This document shows, piece after piece, positions 9,511-19,159 of a DNA stretch of 64,000 bases (position 1 is its first letter; every line of letters begins with the position of its first letter). This DNA is from Oegoconia quadripuncta (taxonomy: Eukaryota; Arthropoda; Insecta; Lepidoptera; Autostichidae): contig OX438753.1 in NCBI GenBank assembly GCA_949316235.1, positions 17,156,496 through 17,220,495 of the forward strand. Reading direction: 5' to 3'. Both the position numbers and the translations under genes were made by a program. The notes beneath the pieces were generated by a model. That model was given only the letters and a program-made list of their open reading frames with translations, did not search any database and was not told the DNA's origin.

Positions 9511-9629
9511 AATTTAATATTAATTACTACTAAGATTAATAATTGTTATTGGCTTTTGTACTTTAGAAGTAGTGAATATTGATTGTATAAAACGTACGAG
9601 GTCGTACAACTACACTGTAGATGGCCGAA

Positions 9630-10069
9630 TGTCATCAATATTAATAATAGTTATCTAATTAAACAATATTATTCATTTAAGTGTATGTTGCAAAACAGGC
9701 AACTTCCGTAAATTAATATTTATTTACAATATTTTACATACTGCTGAAAATGGACTGTTACCACTCAAATAATGTATATTTAATATATTATGATTTATCA
9801 TTGGGTTAAAGTAATAAAGGGTGGCTGCTTTGTCAATTTGGATAAATAGTAAGTAAACTTGAGTTTTGCAAAGAAAAATAAAAAAAGGTGACAAGTAGTG
9901 GGGTAGGAGTCCATAGTGAGTCGTCATACCGTGGGAACATTAGAAGAAGTGTAAAAAGGAGTGTGAATATATCGGAGAATATATACAAAATGTGAGTATT
10001 TATACCTTGTTTTATTACTGGTCAAAACCCCTTTATAATTACGTAGTAATAAGAGGCCCATAGCTGACA
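9630..10069 (+). repeat. 3' LTR
   Basis: 440 bp, base for base like 2896-3335 as far as I can compare by eye, with the same TGTCA...TGACA ends. The bases just upstream (9600-9629) do not form a clear polypurine tract. The target duplication follows at 10070-10073. Confidence 0.95.
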
Positions 10070-10828
10070 GAAGATTAGACAAAAGCTGCTGCTTTTGTTT
10101 TCTTGCAAAAAGGGACAACACTAAGACTAAGACGGCTGGAATTGGACAGTCTCGCGAAATTAAGCAATATCCTATCACTGACACCTCTACAATGAATTCT
10201 CGCAAACTATTCCCGTTATCGAGTCTATCGGTATTGCTGCTTGGTTCCAATGCCAGTATCGGTGATAGAGGAATAGTTTACTACAACAGTTTGTGTGAAC
10301 ATAACTGTAGACAACATCTTCCGTGGTGCAATGTTAACAATGCAGGATTCACAATTCGCAGATAAGATTCCCGCGAGGTCATTAGCCGGTAAATGTTTTG
10401 TATTTGATGTGTTTGATGGAAAGGCATTTTTATATGTTCACATTCTAAATAGCATTATTAAATTCTGGTTTGAAGCAAGATAGCCTGCAAATAAAGGTTT
10501 TCCGTGTGAGAGTTTCCACCTTCAGTTACCTTCTGTCTCATTTTGACTTATATATAAAAGCTTAGATACAAGCAGCCGCTGATTCAAGCGGTATAAGTCT
10601 GTATCAAGTAGAATCTGTAGAATAGTAGTATACTAGAGACTGATTGAAAGTCATTCATATTGGGTAGCATAAATATTATTAAGTGTAATAATAATAATAA
10701 ATTACACAATTTTCTGTCCAATCATATTAATACTATATATCTCTAAGGTTAACTTGTAGATAAATCTGTCGGAGTAAAGCTCGTCATTGTACATTTTTTG
10801 CATGAATTATTTCTGTAACAGTTGTGTG
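10070..10828. other. Retrotransposon 3' flank; unresolved coding-like patch at 10100-10490
   Basis: Composition is less AT-rich than the surroundings. On the + strand one frame is open from inside the LTR edge to a stop near 10370 (ATG at 10191, hydrophobic LLLG-type segment, several Cys). The next frame is open from about 10268 to 10483. I recognise neither product and see no splice signals that would join them. It could be an old gene or TE fragment; it could also be chance. Confidence 0.3.
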
Positions 10829-11274
10829 TCATCATATCAGCCACATGACGTCAACTGCTGAACACAGCCTTCTCCATAGATTTCCAGAGCGACTCGTTGG
10901 AAGCGGCCTGCATCCAGTGACTTCCCATAACCTCTTCTGTCGTCTGTCCACCTTGTGAGTAGACGTCATACGCTGTGCTTACTGGTGCGTGGTGTCCACT
11001 CAAAGGACTTTAGTGCCCCAGCCTGATGGCTCTAAGAACTGATGTTCTTAGAGCAATGTGCCCTACCCATTGTCACTTCAAATCACTAATCCGTTGGGCT
11101 TGACTTTCTTTCGTCTTCGGATTTGCTTGATTCGATCGCGTAGCGTAATGTCGGGCATTGCCCTCCTCATAGCTCGTTGCGTGACATTGAGTATTCTTAT
11201 GAAGCCCATAGTGAGAGACCACGTTTCGATACCATGTGTAACAGTTTTGTATACAACAGTGTCGATTCGGACAA
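10829..11274 (-). pseudogene. RTE-type LINE ORF2 C-terminal fragment
   Basis: Read on the minus strand it encodes pieces such as ETWSLTMGFIRILNVTQRAM and AMPDITLRDRI, the C-terminal region of the RTE-like endonuclease/reverse transcriptase abundant in Lepidoptera and often misnamed craniofacial development protein 2-like. The fragment ends near the family's usual C-terminus (complement of TCATCATATCAGCC). Its catalytic domains are absent and the frame is broken. At its inner edge it runs into the inverted repeat at 11259-11400. Confidence 0.75.
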
Positions 11275-11400
11275 AGTAAACTAAACTAAAACCAGTTTTG
11301 GAGTCGTGCCGTCGCATCGTACTGTTCCAGGGAGAAAGAGACAGTACTACTTCAAAACTGGTTTTAGTTTAGTTTAGTTGGTGTAGATCCGAATCGACAC
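11259..11400. repeat. 142-bp inverted repeat (hairpin)
   Basis: Outer arms GTGTCGATTCGGA (11259-11271) and its complement (11388-11400) pair perfectly. Inner arms of 24 bp, 11277-11300 and 11353-11376, also pair perfectly. The loop (~50 bp) itself contains GTACTGT / ACAGTAC. It overlaps the end of the RTE fragment, so part of the LINE may have been copied in inverted orientation. Confidence 0.8.
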
Positions 11401-12634
11401 CAGTAAAGATAAAGTTAGTAAGAATAATTTTGTACTACAAAAAATACAACTGACATCAGTAAGATTCTATCCTCTATCTTCAGATCTTAATCAAATTTAT
11501 ATATGAGACCCCGGCAGTATACTCTTTAAAACCAAAGAAGAATTAATGAAACATAAAATGTCGTCGATGTCGCGGAACATATATCAAAAAAACATACTGA
11601 CGAATTGATTGAACTTTTTAAGTCGGTTAATAAAAAGGTGTAGTTCGACTATAAAAGAAACCTAACTAGATGAGTTTGCTTACTCGGTTGCCATCACTTG
11701 ACTCAGAGCCTCATTAATTAAGAGATCTCAAACGTTAACGCAAGTTCATCTCAATCTTGAGATTGCTTTATTAAGAATAACATCAGTTCTACTTAACCCT
11801 AAAATACCTATCCACTTATAAAATGAATATTGTAGCCCCCATATTAAAATGTCGGTGAAAGTGTACTCAAAATTTTAATAACAAAATGACACATCCCGGC
11901 AATAGGCAGTGAAAATTTAATTTCACGGTAATCATTGTCGGCATAACGGAGGGATGTCACTTGAATTAAACGACATTTATAATGACATGAATTAACGAAC
12001 CCTTATCCGAACACGAGATGTAGGTACATATAATTTGTTATCTTATAATTAATTTGATAAAATATTAAGGCTTAATTATATTATTTAATAGCTTTATGAT
12101 CGCGACTTCGTCTGCGTGCATCTCGAAATGAAAATCTCGAAAATTTTATCACTAAAGCATAGCAAAAGCAAAAGAAAAACAACTCTAAATAGCGCGTCTT
12201 AAAATACGCGCTATCAGCGCCTTTAGCATTTTTTTAGGATTATCACCATCGAATAGCCTTATTTTAAAGTTTGTTTTATTCATATTTGCTTACCGTGGTT
12301 ATGTGGTTCAATTGTGGTAAGATAATCGAAAGCCTTTAAAAGTATTCAGAAAAAATTATAAAAAAAATATGAAGTATACGTATTAATTATTTCCGTAACA
12401 GTGTCTATATACCAAATTTAAATTCTCTAGAGTCGTTGGTTTCGGAAAAAAATAATTTTGTTTCTCCCCTCCACTCAGCTTCTAACCTAGTGACAATTTA
12501 AAAAAAATCGTTCTTAATTCATCTCTGAGTAACTCATGAGTTAGTGTGTGCTTTATGGAGCACCTGTCAAATTTCATTAACATATTTGACCACGCGTTTG
12601 GGCTATGATTTGATCTCTGGGTAAGTCAGGACAA
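11401..12634. other. AT-rich stretch, no gene seen
   Basis: A short piece at ~12100-12140 (CGCGACTTCGTCTGCGTG) looks like a scrap of the repeat family seen at 36260 and 42878. Otherwise nothing supportable. Confidence 0.5.
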
Positions 12635-12748
12635 TCAGTCATCTCAACCCGTAAACATCCCACTGCAGGGATATAGGCTATCCTTCGTATAAGGAGGGAG
12701 TATGGGCCATAGTCCACCTCGCTTGCCCAAAGCTGGGGGAGGGAGTCA
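12635..12748 (-). repeat. SINE family C, 3' part
   Basis: CCCGTAAACATCCCACTGCAGG, GGAGTATGGGCCATAGTCCACC and GCTGGG match the reverse complement of the SINE-C body (23440-23530). The tRNA-like head is missing, so the copy is 5'-truncated. Confidence 0.7.
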
Positions 12749-12749
12749 G

Positions 12750-13080
12750 GATCGTGCCCTTTAGTTATTAATATGGATTGAACGCTTTATATTTTTAGAA
12801 ATACAAAGTTTAATGAACGAAATCACTCCTGACTTGTTATAATTGTAAACCTAAGTGTTTATTGTATGGTCTTTGACATTTCATAGTCTTCAGTTTAATA
12901 CATCTCAATAACATTTTGCAATTGGATTTTTAAATACTTGTAGGTAATTGTAAATTCATTTGAATAGAGATACTAATTGGTTATAACTAGTTAAATTACA
13001 AATTAACCGTATTATTTAAAATATCTTTGGAAAAATATGATTCACTTTTATTTGCCTTTTAAATGATGGACTTTATTACT
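12750..13080. other. AT-rich stretch, no gene seen
   Basis: No coding frame and no match to other repeats in the window. Confidence 0.5.
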
Positions 13081-13082
13081 AT

Positions 13083-13437
13083 ATCACCATACTTTACTGG
13101 CTTTGGCCGAAGATGAAGCACACGATCTCAGGAGATACCTATTCACCCTGCTCTTGAAGATCCCAAGGTTGTAGGATTCAGGAAAGACTGACACCGGAAG
13201 GGAGTTCCAAGCCTTGGCTGTTGGCATTATAAATGAAGAGTCGAATCGCTTAGTGCGATTGTTCGGTATGTTAACTACATACGGGTGGAATCCCTCCCCG
13301 CGCCTAGTAGTCCGAAGATGAAATGGCGATGGTGGAATAAGATTGTGTAATTCCAACGCACACTCACCGAAGTGCATCCTGTAAAAGACTGAGAGACAGG
13401 CGACCTTGCGACGGTGTTCGAGGCTCTGCAATTTAGC
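13083..13437 (-). pseudogene. Jockey-like LINE ORF2 C-terminal fragment
   Basis: The minus-strand frame (115 aa, 13084-13431) contains SLEHRRKVACLSVFYRMHF, PSPFHLRTTRRGEG and AKAWNSLPVSVFPESYNLG, the characteristic C-terminal tail of insect jockey-superfamily reverse transcriptases. A close second copy is at 33120-33513. The RT domain is missing (5' truncation), so this is a dead copy. Confidence 0.8.
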
Positions 13438-13730
13438 AGTGGTCGAGCAGTATTTGTTGGTAAATTTACCACTATTTTCAAAAGTAAATGTAGTCCTGTG
13501 TTAGCACAGACTAAAACTAATGAATCGTGAAACATATCAGTTCGTGGAATTTCTCTATTGAAATGGTTTAATTAGAGAGTAAGTCCCGACATGGGCTTGT
13601 GATAGGAGAATGACGTCCAATATTTTGTCCCACATGTAAGACTTAGTCAAATTATTTTATTGGGTAACGAACCTAATATCAATAACATAATAAAATAACC
13701 TATATTTTCTAAAAGTAAAATAATTTTTTA

Positions 13731-14070
13731 TCGCCTCCGTGGCTCAATGAAAACAACATAGGGTTTACGAAACAGAGGTCGGCGAGTTCGATCCCCAGCG
13801 GGGTACTTGTTTAGTATTCGGTTCGGTTGGTGGTAGGCAATTTTAAAATGTCCACCTGGCTGGCTACCACCATCTTATCTAAGTCTGCCTCCAAACAGCA
13901 ACGTTAATAGCAATGTTGTGTTCCGGTTGTCAGAGATAAGATAGTACCTCAAATAAGATGGGGTTTCCGGGTCAGTACACTTCCACCTTCGGCCTCATCT
14001 TCACTTCACACTCACACACACTTAACATCAGGTGTGATTGAGGTAAACTGCTAACCTGTTGTGCTTAAAA
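13731..14070 (+). repeat. SINE family A, full length
   Basis: The tRNA-like head runs from CGCCTCCGTGGCTCAATG (A box) to GTTCGATCCCCAGCGGGGT (B box, ~13788-13806). The body is GGTTGGTGGTAGG, CTACCACCATCTTATCTAAG, TGTTCCGGTTGTCAGAG, TTTCCGGGTCAGTAC and CACTTCC. It ends AACCTGTTGTGC followed by A-rich sequence. About 340 bp; one body piece is altered by a few duplications. Confidence 0.9.
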
Positions 14071-14650
14071 TAGAAATTATTAAAATCTAGACAATGTCCA
14101 TTTTGCCCATTTATCGATTGACTTTGTTGATATTATGCCAATTGTCAATGCGTCCATTTCACGAATAGCGCAATGCCCTATACTAAAATAATAATTAAAA
14201 TATCTTATATAAATGATAGGAGATTTAGGGCAAACCCTCATTTGTTTGAGGATTAGTGGGCTTTATTTTAATAACGTTAGAGTGGAGTATCAAATGAATG
14301 AATATATTTTATGAAGTAAAATATTCAGCTAGTGAAATGTTTGCTTCATTTTATAAAACGACTTTGTAAAATGACGTAATAATTCAGAAACTTTGAATAT
14401 AACAATGAATTAGTCATTGGATTATTTGGACCTGTTTTAGGCAAATACGTTTTATTTAGGTATAATAGAGTAAATTAGTAGGTTTTATTTATTGATGATA
14501 TCTGGAAGAAATATGACGGTAGGTAATTATAAAGTATGGTTGGGTCCAAAATTCTTAAGAGGGTTTATTCCGTTCAGTGGCGCCTTCATTATATAAATTA
14601 AAATTTATTTTTAACAATCAATAACACAGAAAAATCGTTCTTTATCGAAA
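14071..14650. other. AT-rich stretch, no gene seen
   Basis: No coding frame, RNA gene or repeat member recognised. Confidence 0.5.
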
Positions 14651-14654
14651 AATG

Positions 14655-15465
14655 TTTTTTATGCACAACTGGTTAGCACTTAACCTCAATCACACCTGAA
14701 GTTAAGTGAAGATGAGGCTGAAGGTGGAAGCGTACTGACCTGGAAACCAAAATATTTGGGGAACTGGTTATCTTATCTCTGACAACCGGAACACAACAAT
14801 GCTATTTAGACGACCGGTTGGTGTAATGGATAGTGACCCTGTCAGCGAAACCAACGGTTGTGGGTTCGAATCCCGCGAGGGGTAAATGTTTGTGTGATGA
14901 ATACGAACATTATTCCCGAGTCATGGATGTTTATATAAATATTTTGTTATATGTTTATCCATTATGTAGTATTCATAATTACAAGCTTTGCATAGTTTGG
15001 GACTAGATGATTGGTGATAAGTGTCCGAAATATTTATTTATTTATTAACATTAATTTACTCCATTCCTGTTTACAAATTAGAACCCGGTACTTTTTAACA
15101 CTATAATAATGTTTAAATGCCGTCAATATACCTGTGAAAATTGTCGAAATTGAAACATGATATCACCAAGCTTCGTAGGCTCGAACCTACGAATTTGTTT
15201 ATATAAATATTTGTGTAAGTTTATCAGTTATCTAGTATCCATAGCACAAGCTTTGCTTAGTTTGGGACTAGATGATTAGTGTAGTGTCCAAAATATTTAT
15301 TTATTTTATTTATTAACATTGCTGCTTGGCGGCAGATGTAGAGATAAGATGGTGGTAGCTAACCAGGCGGCCATTTAAAATGCCCTATATACCACCAACC
15401 AAACCGATTACTAAACATGTACTCCGCTGGAGATCGAACCCGCTACCTCCAATTCGTAAACAAAA
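14655..15465 (-). repeat. SINE family A split by a later insertion
   Basis: The 3' half lies at 14655-14806 (minus strand, from the A-rich tail to GCTATT) and the 5' half at 15315-15465 (AACATTGCTGCTTGGCGGC onward). Joined, they give the continuous family consensus (GCTATT then AACATTGC). The interruption, 14807-15310, is flanked by TATT on both sides, a probable short target duplication. Confidence 0.85.
14807..15310 (+). mobile_element. Composite SINE-B insertion inside SINE-A
   Basis: It contains a complete SINE-B (14810-15054), with the A-box region GGTTGGTGTAATGGATAGTG and B box GGTTCGAATCCC. A ~135-bp segment follows (15055-15190), shared with 24272-24412. Last comes a second SINE-B tail (15191-15310). 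It is either a dimeric or extended SINE, or two successive insertions. Confidence 0.7.
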
Positions 15466-15469
15466 CCTG

Positions 15470-17085
15470 CATCCAAGAAGCCTAAGAACTAATTATAAAT
15501 AATACAAATAGCTTTAAAATATGAATAAATTTTTTAACTTACGTGAAGGGAGGTACCTACCCTACATTTTGTCGGCATTCTTAATTTTGCCAAATTACAG
15601 CTTTCTAGTACTAAAAGCTCTGAGATAGACCGTGGACAGACAAACAGACGAACATAGCGAAACTAGAAGGTTTCCTTGTTGACTACGGAATCCTAAAAAG
15701 TATACCAACTGAGATACAACATATATTTTAACCTACTATTGTAAAAATTGCAGGTAGATAGTTGGCATAGAATATTACAAGTAGTTAACTTTACATGTAG
15801 GTACAATTACATAAAATAAGGCAGAAAGTCATCGGTTCTGTCATAACTGATAGCTGTCAGAATCGTACTGAATTTTAAATCTGAGTTTAGGTAATTGATT
15901 AATATGCTATAGATATCGTCGTGCAACTAATTCTTTTTCGCGCTTTTCTTAGTAAAGATAAAACAGCGCCATCTCTTAAAATACTCGAGAACTAATAAGA
16001 CTGCTGAGAATTAGTGTGGGCTCGCTCATAACCTATATAAATCGGTCACATAAATGTGCAAGAAAAAATTTCAATATTGATAAAAATATGAGTTTTATGA
16101 GCAATAAGCACTTAAAAGATACGCATGTTTTTGGTCACTTTTCTGTGGGTAATGGTGAATTTGTTTTACAACATAAATCAACATTTGATACGACAGTTGG
16201 CAAACGTCGTTGTGTGACTGAGTTCCCATTGGTTCCAAAACTCCCGTTTTGACACCAGTGAAGTGGTGCTATTTTGATTGTTTATTGATTGAACGACCCG
16301 GTCCATACGCAGTAATATCCTTTAAAGTTTATGCTTTAGATTTATACTTACTTGGACTATCTAACTTAGTCGGACTTGGTAAGTCCATCAACGAAAAGGG
16401 ATGTGATCACCAAGCTAGAAATGGTAATTAGTGTAAATTCAAATATTCTCATGAAGATCTAGTGTTGGACGATCATAGTTACATTCAGCAATAGATTATA
16501 CAAAATTGACGATCATTCTGCAAATAAAATTATTATCGAATTTACATTCAACTTCGAATGTAATTCCGACAGCAAATTTGCAGCTTTATTTAAGCAAGCA
16601 ATTTCGGAAATTTTACGACAGCCTCCTAACATGCACATAAAAAACAATGTGACTTCAGACGGTTGCTAGGCGACCGGTAATCCGTTTGACCGCAGCGACC
16701 TCGCTGTAACGAGACGTTGGCAGTTAACCGATTACCCTTTTACAAAAACGACTAAAAAGATTTTAATTCGAGGAAAGAACATTGTCTATCACTATAACAG
16801 CGATAAATGCTTCATTAGTACAGTTTAGGTTACACCCGAAGGTTTCGTACCATGGCAGGTACCGCTACTGATTGGATTGTCTGATACGAATTGTGTTTTC
16901 AGGCGATTCCCAAGATCATGGTAATTTCGAAATTTTGTGATTTCATAATTTGTGAGGCTATAAGTCAAACGAAGGAACTATAAAGACTATGGACCGATGT
17001 TCACGAAATTCGGCATGTCGTCTTTAGCTTATATAAAGACGCACTGAGAAGGTATTGTTTGAATTTGCACTCATTGAGACCTCTC
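15470..17085. other. Mostly unannotated; repeat scrap at 15600-15710
   Basis: 15630-15710 (GACAAACAGACG through GACTACGGAATCCTAAAAA) resembles a tail motif common in insect repeats. A 78-aa frame at 16016-16252 and a 60-aa frame at 16249-16431 have no recognisable features. An X-box-like motif sits at 16662-16674. No gene supported. Confidence 0.45.
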
Positions 17086-17286
17086 AATACCTACCTATTT
17101 ATTCGACTGCTCTGAAACGGCAAAGGAAACATCATGAGGAACACTGCATGCCTGAGAAATAAAATTCTAAGGCATGAAGTCCTCAACCCGCATTGGGCTA
17201 GCATGGTGGACTATGGCCCATACTCCGTCCGGAGAAGGCCTATAATATCACTGCATTGGGATGTTTACGAGCTGAAATGATGAGCG
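17085..17286 (+). repeat. SINE family C, headless copy
   Basis: TTTATTCGACTGCTCTGAAACGG, CATGCCTGAGAAATAAAATTC, CCGCATTGGGCTAGCATGG and TTGGGATGTTTACGAGCTG follow the SINE-C body in order. The tRNA-like head is absent. Confidence 0.75.
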
Positions 17287-17489
17287 GTATCACCGGAACC
17301 ACTCGAGATAGAAAATTTAAAATTGGTATGTTGACTCGACCATGGAAATAAATTAATCGGTTTTTCAGCATTCTATATAATTCCAAAATAACTACATCAT
17401 TAAATTATGACTATTCTACGATCATATATCATGATTTGCTTAAAGTAAGATGTAAAATTAAATAAATTTTGTAGTTACACTGGGTGCAC

Positions 17490-17780
17490 TTAAAATAGTC
17501 AAGTTTTAATTTAAGCTAATGCTTGTTCAAATGGAAACATTCCCCTGAGAAGAGCAAGGAAGAAACCGAAGGGTTGCTCTTTAACAACAGGTTTTATATT
17601 ACAAACGGTACAATTTATTTCAGTATTACATTGTGAATCATCATCAACTAAATGGCCTGATATTTTATAATATCTTAAAGTTATGGTAAATGTGCCGTCA
17701 ACTTTTGTGGCTAACGCTTGTATCGTTAAATGAAATTTCATAATATAGAGAACAAAAATTTTACTATTTTCTTTTAACAT
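17490..17780 (-). pseudogene. Old copy of the 43-48 kb LINE family, 3' end
   Basis: The minus strand encodes YYKISGHLVDD-like residues, equivalent to the last residues of the intact ORF2 (YYKITDYLNDKQ). It then has AAGAGCAACCC, a degenerate TTTCTT/GCTCTTCTCAGGGG block and TTGAACAAGCA, in the same order as the 3' UTRs at 43300-43420 and 61120-61220. The copy is diverged and 5'-truncated. The 89-aa frame spanning it is not a host gene. Confidence 0.6.
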
Positions 17781-17784
17781 TTTT

Positions 17785-18095
17785 CTTAAAATGAAATTTC
17801 ATTTGTTTTCTACAAAAGCGTTTTCATGAAATCTGATGAAATAAAATCGAGCACAGTTTTTAAACGCCATTTTTTTCACTCCGTATTCGAGTTTATCAAG
17901 CTTACAGAAACCACTATTCACGACGTCTGCTACTGACTAAGAGTGAGATTTATACTTACAAAAAGTACTTAATACGTCTCATTGTAAAACTCTTTATACC
18001 TACAATAACGTCAAAATTCTGCTAAGAAAAAATATACATCACACACATCCACGGTATCACCAGATTCAAGTAATCATGCTGTGTGGTATCGGCTT
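17785..18095. other. AT-rich stretch, no gene seen
   Basis: Nothing recognised. Confidence 0.45.
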
Positions 18096-18097
18096 GT

Positions 18098-18273
18098 TAA
18101 AAGAATAGAATAATTCCGTCTTTTCGAGTGGGTGTCCTAAAAGGCGACTAGAGACTTTCCACCAAAAACATCTATAGATTTACACGTTTTACCGGCAATG
18201 GTGTCACCCCCGTCACGTGTGCATTTCTGTAATTGCGTAAGGTGGACCGTGGATGTTTTTCAAGCATTAAACT
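18098..18273 (+). repeat. Unclassified repeat D, left part
   Basis: AAGAATAGAATAATTCCGTCTTTTCGAGTGGGTGTCC, AGGCGACTA, CCACCAAAAACATCTATAGATTT and CACGTGTGCATTTC recur at 50622-50885 (+), 48945-49136 (-) and 58991-59112 (+). At least four copies in the window define the family. Here it is interrupted after TTTCAAGCATTAAACT by a GC-rich block. Confidence 0.65.
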
Positions 18274-18595
18274 CAACACAACAGCACCTTTTTTGTCGCG
18301 GGGAAATGCGTTACGCATGCCGCTCGCCCACGGGACGGCTAGACGGTTATGTGGGACTCCCCTCCCTTCCTCACTAAAACCCCGCGGCGACCTTCCTCGG
18401 CGGTAGGGGGGGTGTCATCCTCTCCCGGATCACGTCCGGCGACTACATCGCCCCGAGATGTAGCCGCCCGCGACCCTGAGACGACGTGCAGGGGGGCTAG
18501 CGAGCGTTAACAACACCTAAACATTAATGATTGGGATCTCTCTGACCACCTCATTTGAGATAAAGGTTGTGACGTTATGTATGCATGTATTGTTG
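18274..18595. repeat. GC-rich inserted block flanked by 16-bp direct repeats
   Basis: A sharply GC-rich core (about 18290-18510) in an AT-rich region. TTTCAAGCATTAAACT stands on both sides (18258-18273 and 18596-18611), a possible target duplication of LINE/SINE type. Its 3' part (18525-18580) resembles repeat D sequence beyond the break. No frame is recognisable. Confidence 0.5.
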
Positions 18596-18815
18596 TTTCA
18601 AGCATTAAACTTTTAATGTTTGGGATTTCTCCGACTACCAATTCTTTTTTTTTTTTTTGTTTTAATCTTTTTTAAGGAGCTTTGTCGAGAATCGACTATG
18701 CCGCTCCGTGTAAACCAACAGCAATAACTTAACTACGGCGGTTAGTACCAGACTACCCCTTTTGGGATAGGTACAAAATTGTGAAAAACAGATTTTCGAT
18801 AATTTGTTTATTAAG

Positions 18816-19143
18816 TCATCATCAGCCGAAAGACGTCCACCGCTGCACAAAGGCCTCCCCCAAAGATCTCCACAACGGTCGGTCCTGCGCTGCCCGCATC
18901 TAGTGGCTTCCCGCGATCCGTCGGTTGACCTCGTGGGGGGCCTGCCCACGTGCATCTTCCGATGCGTGGTCGCCACTCGAGAACCTTTCCGCCCGAATGG
19001 CTGTCGGTCCTATGAGCAATGTGCCTTGCCCACCATTGCTCTCCTGCGGATCTCCATATTCCTGATTCGATTCCGCAGACCCCACCTCCGCTCTCCACCC
19101 ACTGTAACTCCTGTAAGCCAGATTCAACAGTGGTAATCTGCAC
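18816..19143 (-). pseudogene. RTE-type LINE ORF2 C-terminal fragment
   Basis: Minus-strand frames contain ARHIAHRTDSHSGGKVLEWRP, the W..GH.AR..DG.WG..VLEWRPR tail motif of lepidopteran RTE elements, and end at the usual C-terminus (complement of TCATCATCAGCC). The motif is split between two frames by indels. Dead copy. Confidence 0.75.
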
Positions 19144-19159
19144 GGCACTTACTGAAGGT

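Larger units (their letters stand above)
2896..10069 (+). mobile_element. Complete Ty3/gypsy LTR retrotransposon
   Basis: A 7,174-bp element bounded by two 440-bp LTRs (2896-3335 and 9630-10069) that begin TGTCA and end TGACA. The flanking 4-bp target duplication is GAAG (2892-2895 and 10070-10073). Inside are a tRNA-Leu-like primer binding site, a ~760-bp leader with a diverged SINE-B, a single gag-pol frame (4113-8846), and a ~780-bp 3' UTR carrying a repeat array. RT before RNase H before integrase fixes the class as Ty3/gypsy. There is no env-like frame and no chromodomain. The LTRs look identical by eye, so the insertion is recent and the copy looks coding-competent. The 4-bp duplication and tRNA-Leu primer recall the mdg3/micropia group of insect elements, but clade assignment is inference. 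Confidence 0.95.

Noticed and set aside
8847..9629. Possible env gene downstream of pol
   Set aside because: No open frame longer than a few dozen codons. The region is UTR with the repeat array.
13731..13806. tRNA genes at the heads of SINE A, B and C copies
   Set aside because: A and B boxes are present, but acceptor stems do not pair and each is followed by the same SINE body in many copies.
18804..19148. 110-aa frames on both strands as host genes
   Set aside because: They overlap a broken RTE reverse transcriptase C-terminus. The true reading is the frameshifted minus strand.
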